A stretch of 33,953 nucleotides of DNA from a virus. Shown piece after piece: positions 1 through 6,592 of this stretch. The stretch lies in the IMG/VR virus record IMGVR_UViG_3300032268_000444, positions 1 through 33,953 of that record; one strand, 5' to 3'. Numbering within the stretch: position 1 is the stretch's first letter; every line of letters begins with the position of its first letter. A model generated the notes under the pieces. That model did not search any database. It was not told where the DNA came from and saw only the letters and a list, made by a program, of their open reading frames with translations. A program made the position numbers and the translations under genes.

Positions 1-1
1 A

Positions 2-64
2 TCCAACAAGCCTAAGGTTAATGTGATTCCGTCCGGCGTTCCGCAGCCGCCGGGAAACGAGTAA
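2..64 (+). CDS. Tail assembly chaperone, C-terminal end (partial copy of gene 33511-33894)
   Basis: This is the last 20 codons and stop of the gpG-like tail chaperone, duplicated by the contig overlap. The full gene is at 33511-33894. The slippery heptamer GGGAAAC (52-58) lies in these codons, read in the zero frame as ccG GGA AAC, four codons from the end of the frame counting the stop. The partial state is an artefact of where the circle was opened. Confidence 0.85.
   Translation, partial: SNKPKVNVIPSGVPQPPGNE
52..58 (+). promoter_or_regulatory. Programmed -1 ribosomal frameshift slippery site GGGAAAC
   Basis: The heptamer fits X XXY YYZ exactly in the zero frame of the chaperone gene (codons CCG, GGA, AAC). 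Lambda G/T uses the closely related GGGAAAG at the same genomic position, just upstream of the tape measure gene. The -1 frame is open from base 22 to the stop at 265-267. A GC-rich hairpin begins 7-10 nt downstream. The same site appears in the right-hand overlap at 33882-33888. Confidence 0.8.
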
Positions 65-267
65 CGCCAGGCGGAACCGCCTCGTGCGTGTTCGTCCTGG
101 CAAAAGAGACGGGCTGGTCAATGGAAACAATCTTATGGGATACACCCCTGCATTTAGTCCATCAGGCGGAACACGTTTTCATGTACATGAATGGGGCCAA
201 GTTGCGCCGGCCTTACGCAGTGGTAGGCACAGATCTCCGTGACATGGAGAAAGCGTTAGGACTATGA
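58..267 (+). CDS. gpT-like extension of the tail chaperone, made by -1 frameshifting
   Basis: In the -1 frame relative to the chaperone, 69 codons follow the slippery site and end in TGA at 265-267. Joined to the first 126 residues of the upstream gene, this gives a fusion of about 195 aa, the counterpart of lambda gpGT, which binds the tape measure protein and tail tube during tail assembly. An in-frame ATG at 121 would give a free-standing 48-aa protein, but no good ribosome binding site precedes it and the open frame extends well upstream. The stop overlaps the next start as ATGA (264-267). The shift is an inference from heptamer, hairpin, frame and gene position. Confidence 0.72.
   Translation, partial: RVTPGGTASCVFVLAKETGWSMETILWDTPLHLVHQAEHVFMYMNGAKLRRPYAVVGTDLRDMEKALGL
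66..101 (+). promoter_or_regulatory. Frameshift-stimulating RNA hairpin(s)
   Basis: Two mutually exclusive stems are visible downstream of the slippery heptamer. One is AGGCG (69-73) with CGCCT (78-82) around a GAAC loop. The other is a longer-range stem, GCCAGG (66-71) with CCTGGC (96-101). The 7-10 nt distance from the heptamer is the spacing expected for a -1 frameshift stimulator. Which fold forms, or whether they switch, cannot be decided by eye. Confidence 0.55.
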
Positions 268-1064
268 AACCAAGCCTTATTCTCGATAATAAAAAAATTA
301 ATAAGGCTCTCAATCTATGGAAAAAATTAACTGAAGAGGAGAGGGCAAAAGAATTAAAGAAATCTGGAAGATCTCTGGCCGTTCGATTGGCAAACGCAAC
401 TCAGCCTTTTGGATTAAATGCAAAGGCAAGAAAAAAGGGTGAGAACGCTGTCCTAGAAGATATTGCCGCAATTACAAAGCCTCTGAGCAGGCGCTGGATG
501 GATGAAGCAAGCCGCTTTAAGCAGCTAGATCCAGCGGCCTTTAGGCGTCGCTTTACAAACAAGGCGGGTCAGGTCTGGCTTGAGGAAGAGGATTTAGAAT
601 TGAATTCTTCCTCCATAAAAGAATTTCATCAAAAGATGCGAAACAAAGGCAACGGAAGAACTACACAGGCTGGCATGGGTGATCTTAACATTGGTCGGCA
701 CAAAGCTGCTAACCGTGGATTTATACTTAAAGTACAGCAGCAAAAATACATTAAAGAGACGCAAAAAAAAGTCGGTATTGCAAAAGCTGGCTGGGCAAAG
801 TGTGCCTCAGAGCTAGGCGGATTTGATGGCGTAAAAGGTGTTGGGAAAATTCAAGACTGGATTCAAAAACTTATATCAAAATATGGAAGTGGGTCGGTAG
901 TTCTTAATAATAAATATGTTAAACTAACAAACAGCATACCGTGGATTAGTAGGGCATTAGGCCGGTCTGCATTACGCAAGAGTCTTGACATCCAGCGAGA
1001 GACATTAGCCAAAAGCGTGATTGCCATCGTGAAACATAATTCCAAAAAAGCAGGGTTCGCGTAA
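264..1064 (+). CDS. Putative gp10-like tail/connector protein, 266 aa
   Basis: This is a lysine-rich basic protein between the frameshifted chaperone and the tape measure gene. No enzymatic motif is visible. The C-terminal part (a KAGWAK stretch near residue 175, then a pattern ending in SIPWISRAL near 230) recalls HK97 gp10-like or minor tail proteins, but this is a weak resemblance by eye. Base composition is visibly more AT-rich than the adjoining tape measure gene, suggesting a separate history. It overlaps the chaperone extension by 4 nt and the tape measure start by 1 nt (TAATG), so it is translated within the tail operon. A cargo gene inserted into the tail operon is the alternative. 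Confidence 0.6.
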   Translation: MKPSLILDNKKINKALNLWKKLTEEERAKELKKSGRSLAVRLANATQPFGLNAKARKKGENAVLEDIAAITKPLSRRWMDEASRFKQLDPAAFRRRFTNKAGQVWLEEEDLELNSSSIKEFHQKMRNKGNGRTTQAGMGDLNIGRHKAANRGFILKVQQQKYIKETQKKVGIAKAGWAKCASELGGFDGVKGVGKIQDWIQKLISKYGSGSVVLNNKYVKLTNSIPWISRALGRSALRKSLDIQRETLAKSVIAIVKHNSKKAGFA

Positions 1065-2410
1065 TGGACGCCACAGCCACAGCCAAGCTCGCACTAGACG
1101 CATCCGGCTTTGATCGTGGCCTAGCCACGGCTCAGTCGTCAGTAATGCGATTTGCCAAAACTACGGGTGGCTTAATAGCTGGCGCTTTTGCTTTAGACAA
1201 AATCATCGCAGGCTTTTCTAGCGCGATTGAGAAGGGCGACCAGTTGCAGGATATTGCGGAAAAGTTCGGCGTTTCCGCCAGTAAATTGCAGCTTCTGGGC
1301 AACGCAGCCAGCGTGTTCGGCAGCGGGATTGATCAGGTATCAGCAGGCTTAAACAAACTTTCACTAGCACAGCAGAAAGCTCTGGCAGGCGATAAGGGCT
1401 TAGCCGAGACATTTGCCGAAGTTGGAATCAGTTTGGATGAACTGCGCTCAATGGCGCCAGAGGATATTCTGCTCAGAATATCTGACAGCTTTGCCAGTGG
1501 GGCGAACGAGGGCCGTCAGTTCATAATTGTAAATGAACTCCTAGGCAAAGCGCAGACCGATCTGATTAAAGTTCTAAATCAAGGATCTGCTGCAATTATT
1601 GAGCAGGGCGAGAACATTGGCGTATATACGGACGAACAGATCGCAAGTCTTTCCGCCTTATCGGATTCGCTAAAACAATTTCAAAATCTTGCTAGCATCG
1701 TCTTTGGAGCTACCGCCACAGCCATCATGGACGCAGTGGAGGCTTATGCCAGATTCGCCGCGATTAAGCCTCTGATTAAATTCTTTGACCAGGCAAAGCC
1801 GGGATCAAGCAAGGCTGGCAGGGGTTCGGTCGACGTGACGGAAAGCGCAGATGCCATGGCGGCCGTAGTTGAAGAAAAGAAAAAGTTAGACAAGAAACTG
1901 TATGACGAGGAAATTTACGACATTCAGGAGGCCGCAAGACTTGAGGCCAACCGCGATAAGACAATCTTTGACCGCATGATGCGCGATGCGGAATTCGCAA
2001 GAGACGAAAAAAGCAGAATCCTTCAGCTTGAAAAGGAAACTGCCATCAAAAACAGGGAGCTGGTCATGCGTGGGATGGAGGCGTCTGGAACTATTCTGGA
2101 TCGTGTCCGGGCCGCAGCTGAACGCATGGGCATGGGCGGGCTGATTCGGCAGATTGATGTGCAAAGGCAACAGCAACAAAGGCAGACCGATATATCCCTA
2201 ATTTCTGGTATTGGCGCAAGGCCCGGAGAAAGGCGCAGCTTCCGAGACAATGAGCAAATTAACGCCCTTACGCAAACCGAGGGCGATTTGCAGAGGCAAC
2301 AAAACGCCGATCTGCTGAATAGCTTTAATGATATGCAGAAAATCGTTTCAAATATCTTAACGAAAATCGATGACAAACTAGGAGTGCCGATCTTGAAGTC
2401 GGCTTATTGA
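1064..2410 (+). CDS. Tail tape measure protein, 448 aa
   Basis: Its position directly after the tail chaperone block, the predicted long helices, the Ala-rich hydrophobic segment (about residues 30-55 and again near 205-230) and the charged coiled-coil region (about 265-360) are typical of tape measure proteins. These set tail length and help DNA ejection. At 448 aa it is short (lambda gpH is 853 aa), and at about 0.15 nm per residue it would predict a tail near 65-70 nm. The start overlaps the previous stop by 1 nt. No lysozyme-like or peptidase domain is evident. Confidence 0.8.
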   Translation: MDATATAKLALDASGFDRGLATAQSSVMRFAKTTGGLIAGAFALDKIIAGFSSAIEKGDQLQDIAEKFGVSASKLQLLGNAASVFGSGIDQVSAGLNKLSLAQQKALAGDKGLAETFAEVGISLDELRSMAPEDILLRISDSFASGANEGRQFIIVNELLGKAQTDLIKVLNQGSAAIIEQGENIGVYTDEQIASLSALSDSLKQFQNLASIVFGATATAIMDAVEAYARFAAIKPLIKFFDQAKPGSSKAGRGSVDVTESADAMAAVVEEKKKLDKKLYDEEIYDIQEAARLEANRDKTIFDRMMRDAEFARDEKSRILQLEKETAIKNRELVMRGMEASGTILDRVRAAAERMGMGGLIRQIDVQRQQQQRQTDISLISGIGARPGERRSFRDNEQINALTQTEGDLQRQQNADLLNSFNDMQKIVSNILTKIDDKLGVPILKSAY

Positions 2411-2411
2411 T

Positions 2412-3239
2412 ATGGCTGTTAGCATAGTCAACACGGTGCTCAACGCTGGCGGCAAGGTTCTCCGCAAGACAAGCCGGTCAACGTCGGTAGACGGTTTAGT
2501 AACGCTCGTCGAAAACTATACGATCCGCCTTGCGGATATTGGGTCACTTGAGCCGGATACGGGTATTACGCACAGCGCTTTCTCTACAGCATCGACTAAA
2601 TACACGAGGATGCTTGTCGAAACCACGGCCGTTAATCCCCTGGATGGCGATCTTGCGGATCTAATCGTTACCTACGTCGGGCTAGATTACGCATCTGGGC
2701 TGCCTTCCGCCTATATTACCGCAGTGGGCCAGCCAGGAGTGGGCGTGTTTGGGGCAGATGCGGCCATCGTTGTTAAATACATTACGCAAGATTCCCTATT
2801 TGATACACTTAAAGGAGGCAACATTTCGCTTAATCTTGGCGGGACAAGCCTCACTCTTCCTACAAAACGCCTTATGCCGACAAGCATTAACGGAACTGCT
2901 TTGCCGCCAAACCCCAGAGGCCGTGAATATCGACGAAGCAAAAATACTGCTGAGGCTCAAGCCACCGCCAATGTTGCTTTTGAATCATACTTAAAAGCAA
3001 ATCCAGTAGGCATCGGAGGAATAGCACTTCCACCCATTGTTAGTTACGCTCCTCAAAATGAATGGATTTATGCTGGATATGTTCAGAGTGGAATCAGCTT
3101 TCAACGCAGGGGATTATTCAACCAGATTGAGGAGCAGTTTACCGAATACTTCCGCGGCACAGACATATTTTATCAGACCGACGGCACGATCAACTTTGCA
3201 AAGGTCAATTCCTTCTCTGATGTAAATTACTCTTTCTAA
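2412..3239 (+). CDS. Tail-tip structural protein of unknown family, 275 aa
   Basis: This gene follows the tape measure, where distal tail proteins are normally encoded. The sequence is beta-rich with many Thr, Ser, Val and Gly and has no signal peptide or catalytic motif. The last 60 residues contain aromatic-rich segments (EWIYAGY, EEQFTEYF). By position it could be the distal tail (Dit-like) protein, but no family is recognised. The start is 1 nt after the upstream stop codon and no strong Shine-Dalgarno is seen. Confidence 0.6.
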   Translation: MAVSIVNTVLNAGGKVLRKTSRSTSVDGLVTLVENYTIRLADIGSLEPDTGITHSAFSTASTKYTRMLVETTAVNPLDGDLADLIVTYVGLDYASGLPSAYITAVGQPGVGVFGADAAIVVKYITQDSLFDTLKGGNISLNLGGTSLTLPTKRLMPTSINGTALPPNPRGREYRRSKNTAEAQATANVAFESYLKANPVGIGGIALPPIVSYAPQNEWIYAGYVQSGISFQRRGLFNQIEEQFTEYFRGTDIFYQTDGTINFAKVNSFSDVNYSF

Positions 3240-3243
3240 AGTT

Positions 3244-3471
3244 ATGGCTGAAAATCCTTCACCGCCAAAATTGCCAGGCAAAAGCCAACCACTCCGAACC
3301 ATTAGGGAAACACCAAATGGCGTCGGTATCTCCGCAGATTATATAAATAGCATCATTGATCGAATTGAGGACTTGGTTCTGGTGGCTCAATCCCAGAAAC
3401 CAATCGCAGGGAACAACATTCAGATAAACTTCACGGCTCAAGGTGCGGTTATTAACGCAGTTACACAATGA
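3244..3471 (+). CDS. Small tail adapter protein, 75 aa, paralogous to the next gene's N-terminus
   Basis: A proline-rich start (about residues 5-20) is followed by a helix and a beta-rich tail. Residues about 25-72 align by eye with residues about 10-60 of the downstream 320-aa protein: NGVGISADYINSIIDRIEDL matches SGTTLTTDLVNDIINRTEYA, then AGNNIQI matches AGNGMYV. It therefore looks like a free-standing copy of the adapter domain that attaches the repeat protein to the tail. The stop overlaps the next start by 4 nt (ATGA). Confidence 0.6.
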   Translation: MAENPSPPKLPGKSQPLRTIRETPNGVGISADYINSIIDRIEDLVLVAQSQKPIAGNNIQINFTAQGAVINAVTQ

Positions 3472-4430
3472 TTCGGCCACGGCTGTCGAAGGTGGCTAGT
3501 GGGACAACGCTGACCACCGATCTGGTTAATGACATTATCAATCGCACGGAATACGCCGCTGATCTTTTACGGCAATATAAGCTCACGGCTGGGAATGGAA
3601 TGTATGTCGAGCCGCATTATGACGGGACGCGGGTTAGCTATTTACAGCCGGTGGCTGGCGGAGCTACTCCAACGCAACCGATTAGCCCTGCATATAGGAT
3701 TGTTGGTTTTGCAACAGCAAGAACAATAAATCTTGGATGGGTTTATGATGGAACAACTTTTACAGATATAATCTATCCGGGAGCAACCAGCACTCTTCCG
3801 CTTGGAATTAATGGTAGAAATATTGTTGGAACTGCACCAAATCCTTCTGCAGCCCTGCAGGGCTTTTTATATAATGGTTCATTTATTGATATAGACTACC
3901 CCGGGGCATCGATCGGTAGTGCAATCGGTATTCAAGGCTCAAACATTGTTGGGGTTGCAATTGTAGGTGGAGTTAATAGGGGTTATTTGTATAATGGTTC
4001 AACATTTACAGATATAATTTTCCCAGGAGCATCAAGCACTAATGCTAGAGGTATTGATGGTTCAAACATTGTTGGAATTGCGGTTGTGGCTGGTATAACT
4101 AGAGGTTATTTGTACAATGGTTCAACATTTACAAGCATAATTTATCCCGGGTCATCGTTTACTTCCGCACTTGGATTGCAAGGCTCAAATATTGTTGGAG
4201 CTGCAACTCTAGGCGGAATAACTAGAGGTTATTTGTATGACGGCTCAACATTTACAAATATAATCTATCCCGGAGCATCAGAAACTCAAGCCTTTGGAAT
4301 CTTTGGCGCAAATATTGTTGGAACTGCAACTGTGGGTGGGGTCGGAATAGGCTTTTTATACAACGGCTCAACATTTACAGATATAATTTATCCTGATGCT
4401 ACAATTACCAACGCCTTTGCAATCGGCTAA
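3468..4430 (+). CDS. Tail protein with six HAF-like repeats, likely receptor-binding, 320 aa
   Basis: Residues 1-77 form an adapter domain shared with the preceding 75-aa protein. Residues 78-320 are six tandem repeats with a period of exactly 41 aa (the last is 38 aa), each built on IVG, then GYLYNGSTFTDIIYPGAS, then GI.GSN. The pattern resembles HAF-family extracellular repeats, which are predicted beta structures. Six blades could close a propeller. The repeat DNA is visibly more AT-rich than its surroundings, as often seen in receptor-binding regions gained by transfer. The function is inferred from tail-tip position and architecture. Confidence 0.7.
   Translation: MIRPRLSKVASGTTLTTDLVNDIINRTEYAADLLRQYKLTAGNGMYVEPHYDGTRVSYLQPVAGGATPTQPISPAYRIVGFATARTINLGWVYDGTTFTDIIYPGATSTLPLGINGRNIVGTAPNPSAALQGFLYNGSFIDIDYPGASIGSAIGIQGSNIVGVAIVGGVNRGYLYNGSTFTDIIFPGASSTNARGIDGSNIVGIAVVAGITRGYLYNGSTFTSIIYPGSSFTSALGLQGSNIVGAATLGGITRGYLYDGSTFTNIIYPGASETQAFGIFGANIVGTATVGGVGIGFLYNGSTFTDIIYPDATITNAFAIG
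3699..4427 (+). repeat. Six tandem 123-bp coding repeats
   Basis: Five full 123-bp units and a 114-bp last unit encode the HAF-like repeats. DNA similarity between units is high around the block encoding YLYNGSTFT, so unequal recombination could change copy number. The units are in frame and uninterrupted. Confidence 0.85.
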
Positions 4431-4452
4431 AATTGACACCTACTTACCCTAA

Positions 4453-6081
4453 ATGGCCTCTACACTAGACCTATACATCGACACCTCTTCTGGCCAGCTA
4501 ATCGACGGCGGGAGCGTAATCGGCGGGGCGTTACCTACATTCACTAGAAACGATGCCTACACGCTCCGCTTGCGGTTGCTTGAGAAAAAGGCAAATGGTT
4601 CGCTGGATGATATTGATTTTGGAAGCTCAAGTTTAAAGGCTGGGATAGGTAATATCGAGGAAGTACCCTCCGGGGGGTCGTTCAAACTTGCCATTAACGG
4701 AGTCACTTCTTCCGCAATCGCATATAACGCAACCGCCATATCGGTTTATAACGCCATTTCCAACAATGTTTCTACGGTGGCTTTGTATGGTGCTGGTACA
4801 TACGGTTCTTATCTGCTCACAGCCACCCAACCAAACACGGCTATGTCCTTTAGCCCAGATACATTTACGCTTTTCCCAAGTAGCTCAGTGCTGATTAGCA
4901 CTCGTCGCAATCCAGCTACAAGCATAGAGGCACAGCAAGTAGTCAAATTAGTACGCAATCCTATTGTTTATGCCGACACCTTTACGGCCACGCCCACGGC
5001 TGGCGAGCTTGCCCTTACTTTATTACAAAATGGAACGTCGGCCTTAAACGAAACTTATGAACTAACAGTCGGCCCACTTGCTAGGGGCGGATCGTTTGCA
5101 TTGGTCTTTGGGCCGAACGCCACCACGGCAATCCCTCTTTTTCAATCGGCCGTATCTGTTCAGGCAGCGATTTCCGCTGGCATCAATACGATCACTTCAA
5201 ATATCAGCGTACAAGAGAATGGAAAAGGCGGGTATATTATTGGATTTACGGGACGCCTTGGCCTAACAAACATCACCACACAGCTCGCGTTAGATGCCAG
5301 CGGAATCCAGTTTATTCCAATGCGGCAAACCACTCTCACTATTAACACGGCAGAGGTCGAAGATGCGTTTGCCGTTTCTGGTGAAACCACTATCACGCCC
5401 ACTTTGGAAATTGAGCTTACTCAAAGCGGAACTCCGAAAACAATCTATCAGGGAAGCGTTACCATACGCAAAGACCTAATCACCGCAGGCTCTACTGTTC
5501 CGGGTGCGAGAGATTCTTATTACACAAAATCAGAGGCTAACGCACTTTTTGTCGAGGATTCAGCGACTAATGTTGATGCAACAAATAGAAGCCTATACGC
5601 AAGCGATGGCAACCCCACGCTGGATTGGAATAATAGAACTTTTGTAGATACTTCATTAAATGAGGTTTTGGTTTTTACAAGCGGAATCAAATTGCAGGGA
5701 AATCTTGGTTTTTATGGCAACACCCCTATCGCCCAACCCGCCAACATCAATGCCGTATCGGGCTTAATCAATGTCGGTCTTATTGCCAGCGGGACTACCT
5801 ATGGAGTTCTCCCGCAATCCACAGAAACCATTAACGTAACAACGTCATTAAACTTTGGCTCGGTTGGAGCTAATTCCAGCACATCTATCACGGTTGCTAT
5901 GACTGGGGTGAATCTAAATGATTTGGTATTGCTTGGACTTCCGAACGCAATTTCGGAGGGATTAACATTTTTCGGCCATGTAGTCGCCGCCGATCAAGTT
6001 CACGTGGATGCAGTCAACGCAACTGGTTTAAGCAAAACTCAATCTGCCGCGACTTTCCGAATCACCGTCATCGGCTACTAG
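4453..6081 (+). CDS. Tail fibre/baseplate protein, 542 aa
   Basis: The N-terminal 45 residues have a BppU-like beta pattern (LYIDTSSGQLIDG then TRNDAYTLRLRLLEK). Two related beta modules follow at about residues 72-160 and 208-300; each starts with a GGSF segment and carries a helix containing VYNAIS or VQAAIS. A YYTKSEANALF segment (about residue 356) is a common fibre trimerisation-type motif, followed by a linker containing LYASDGN and GFYGNTPIAQP, both frequent in phage fibres. The C-terminal 80 residues (NFGSVGANSSTSITV onwards) are a typical fibre-end beta domain. Ten TTGACAC-proximal bases precede the start, with no clear Shine-Dalgarno. Confidence 0.7.
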   Translation: MASTLDLYIDTSSGQLIDGGSVIGGALPTFTRNDAYTLRLRLLEKKANGSLDDIDFGSSSLKAGIGNIEEVPSGGSFKLAINGVTSSAIAYNATAISVYNAISNNVSTVALYGAGTYGSYLLTATQPNTAMSFSPDTFTLFPSSSVLISTRRNPATSIEAQQVVKLVRNPIVYADTFTATPTAGELALTLLQNGTSALNETYELTVGPLARGGSFALVFGPNATTAIPLFQSAVSVQAAISAGINTITSNISVQENGKGGYIIGFTGRLGLTNITTQLALDASGIQFIPMRQTTLTINTAEVEDAFAVSGETTITPTLEIELTQSGTPKTIYQGSVTIRKDLITAGSTVPGARDSYYTKSEANALFVEDSATNVDATNRSLYASDGNPTLDWNNRTFVDTSLNEVLVFTSGIKLQGNLGFYGNTPIAQPANINAVSGLINVGLIASGTTYGVLPQSTETINVTTSLNFGSVGANSSTSITVAMTGVNLNDLVLLGLPNAISEGLTFFGHVVAADQVHVDAVNATGLSKTQSAATFRITVIGY

Positions 6082-6106
6082 CCCTTGACACAAGCCATCC
6101 AGAAGT

Positions 6107-6442
6107 ATGGCCGCTGGCGTATATAATCTCACTATCGAACAAGGCGTGGATCTTGCCTTGGAAGTAGCGGTTAAGGATGGCACTGGCGCAACTTATTCCC
6201 TTGCTGGTGCAACCGCCGCCGCTCAGATCCGCGACACATATAACGGCAATTTGCTGGCGTCATTCGCCGCCGTCACAGCTACTGGCACGACCGGCAGTCT
6301 TACCCTGGCGTTGAACGCAGCCACGGCCTCCGCCCTACCTATCAGCGGCGGCAAGTGGGATCTACTACTTACCACATCGGCCGCCACTAAAATCCGCCTT
6401 TTACAAGGATCGGTCACCATTGCAGGCGAGGTGACTGAATAA
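6107..6442 (+). CDS. BppU-like beta-sandwich tail protein, 111 aa
   Basis: The pattern YNLTIEQG, ALEVAVKDGTG, AAAQIRD and, near the end, LLQGSVTIAGEVT is that of a small beta-sandwich protein common in siphovirus tail-fibre operons, similar to BppU N-terminal domains. It probably links fibres to the tail tip. The stop overlaps the next small ORF start by 1 nt (TAATG). Confidence 0.7.
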   Translation: MAAGVYNLTIEQGVDLALEVAVKDGTGATYSLAGATAAAQIRDTYNGNLLASFAAVTATGTTGSLTLALNAATASALPISGGKWDLLLTTSAATKIRLLQGSVTIAGEVTE

Positions 6443-6576
6443 TGCCTATCACGGCGACAGTCTGCGGGCCTGCCAGCATCACGGTTGCCGTAGGCACTCC
6501 CATCGTGACGGGTGGAGCAGGCGCTGCTGGCGTTACTACTGCCGCGGCCGTGGCGCTGGCGATTGCGTTGGGATGA
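6442..6576 (+). CDS. Small hydrophobic Ala/Gly-rich protein, 44 aa
   Basis: This open frame starts on the TAATG overlap and fills the gap before the next gene, whose ribosome binding site follows its stop at once. The protein is Ala/Thr/Gly/Val-rich with a hydrophobic C-terminal half (AAAVALAIALG) and one Cys. It may be a small membrane or fibre-associated peptide. No family is recognised. Coding status rests on the overlap pattern and the lack of any other use for this stretch. Confidence 0.45.
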   Translation: MPITATVCGPASITVAVGTPIVTGGAGAAGVTTAAAVALAIALG

Positions 6577-6592
6577 CAAGGAGCACTAGAAA

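Larger units (their letters stand above)
1..123. repeat. Terminal direct repeat, left copy (circular contig overlap)
   Basis: Bases 1-123 are identical to 33831-33953. The repeat falls inside a continuous tail-assembly reading frame that only makes sense when the ends are joined, so this is most simply the overlap of a circular (or circularly permuted) assembly, not a biological long terminal repeat. Joined, the genome is 33,830 bp. Confidence 0.95.

Noticed and set aside
2-64. Independent short gene at the window start
   Set aside because: It is the end of the chaperone gene duplicated by the contig overlap.
3699-4427. Repeat array as a CRISPR
   Set aside because: The units are contiguous, coding and 123 bp long without unique spacers; they encode tandem protein repeats.
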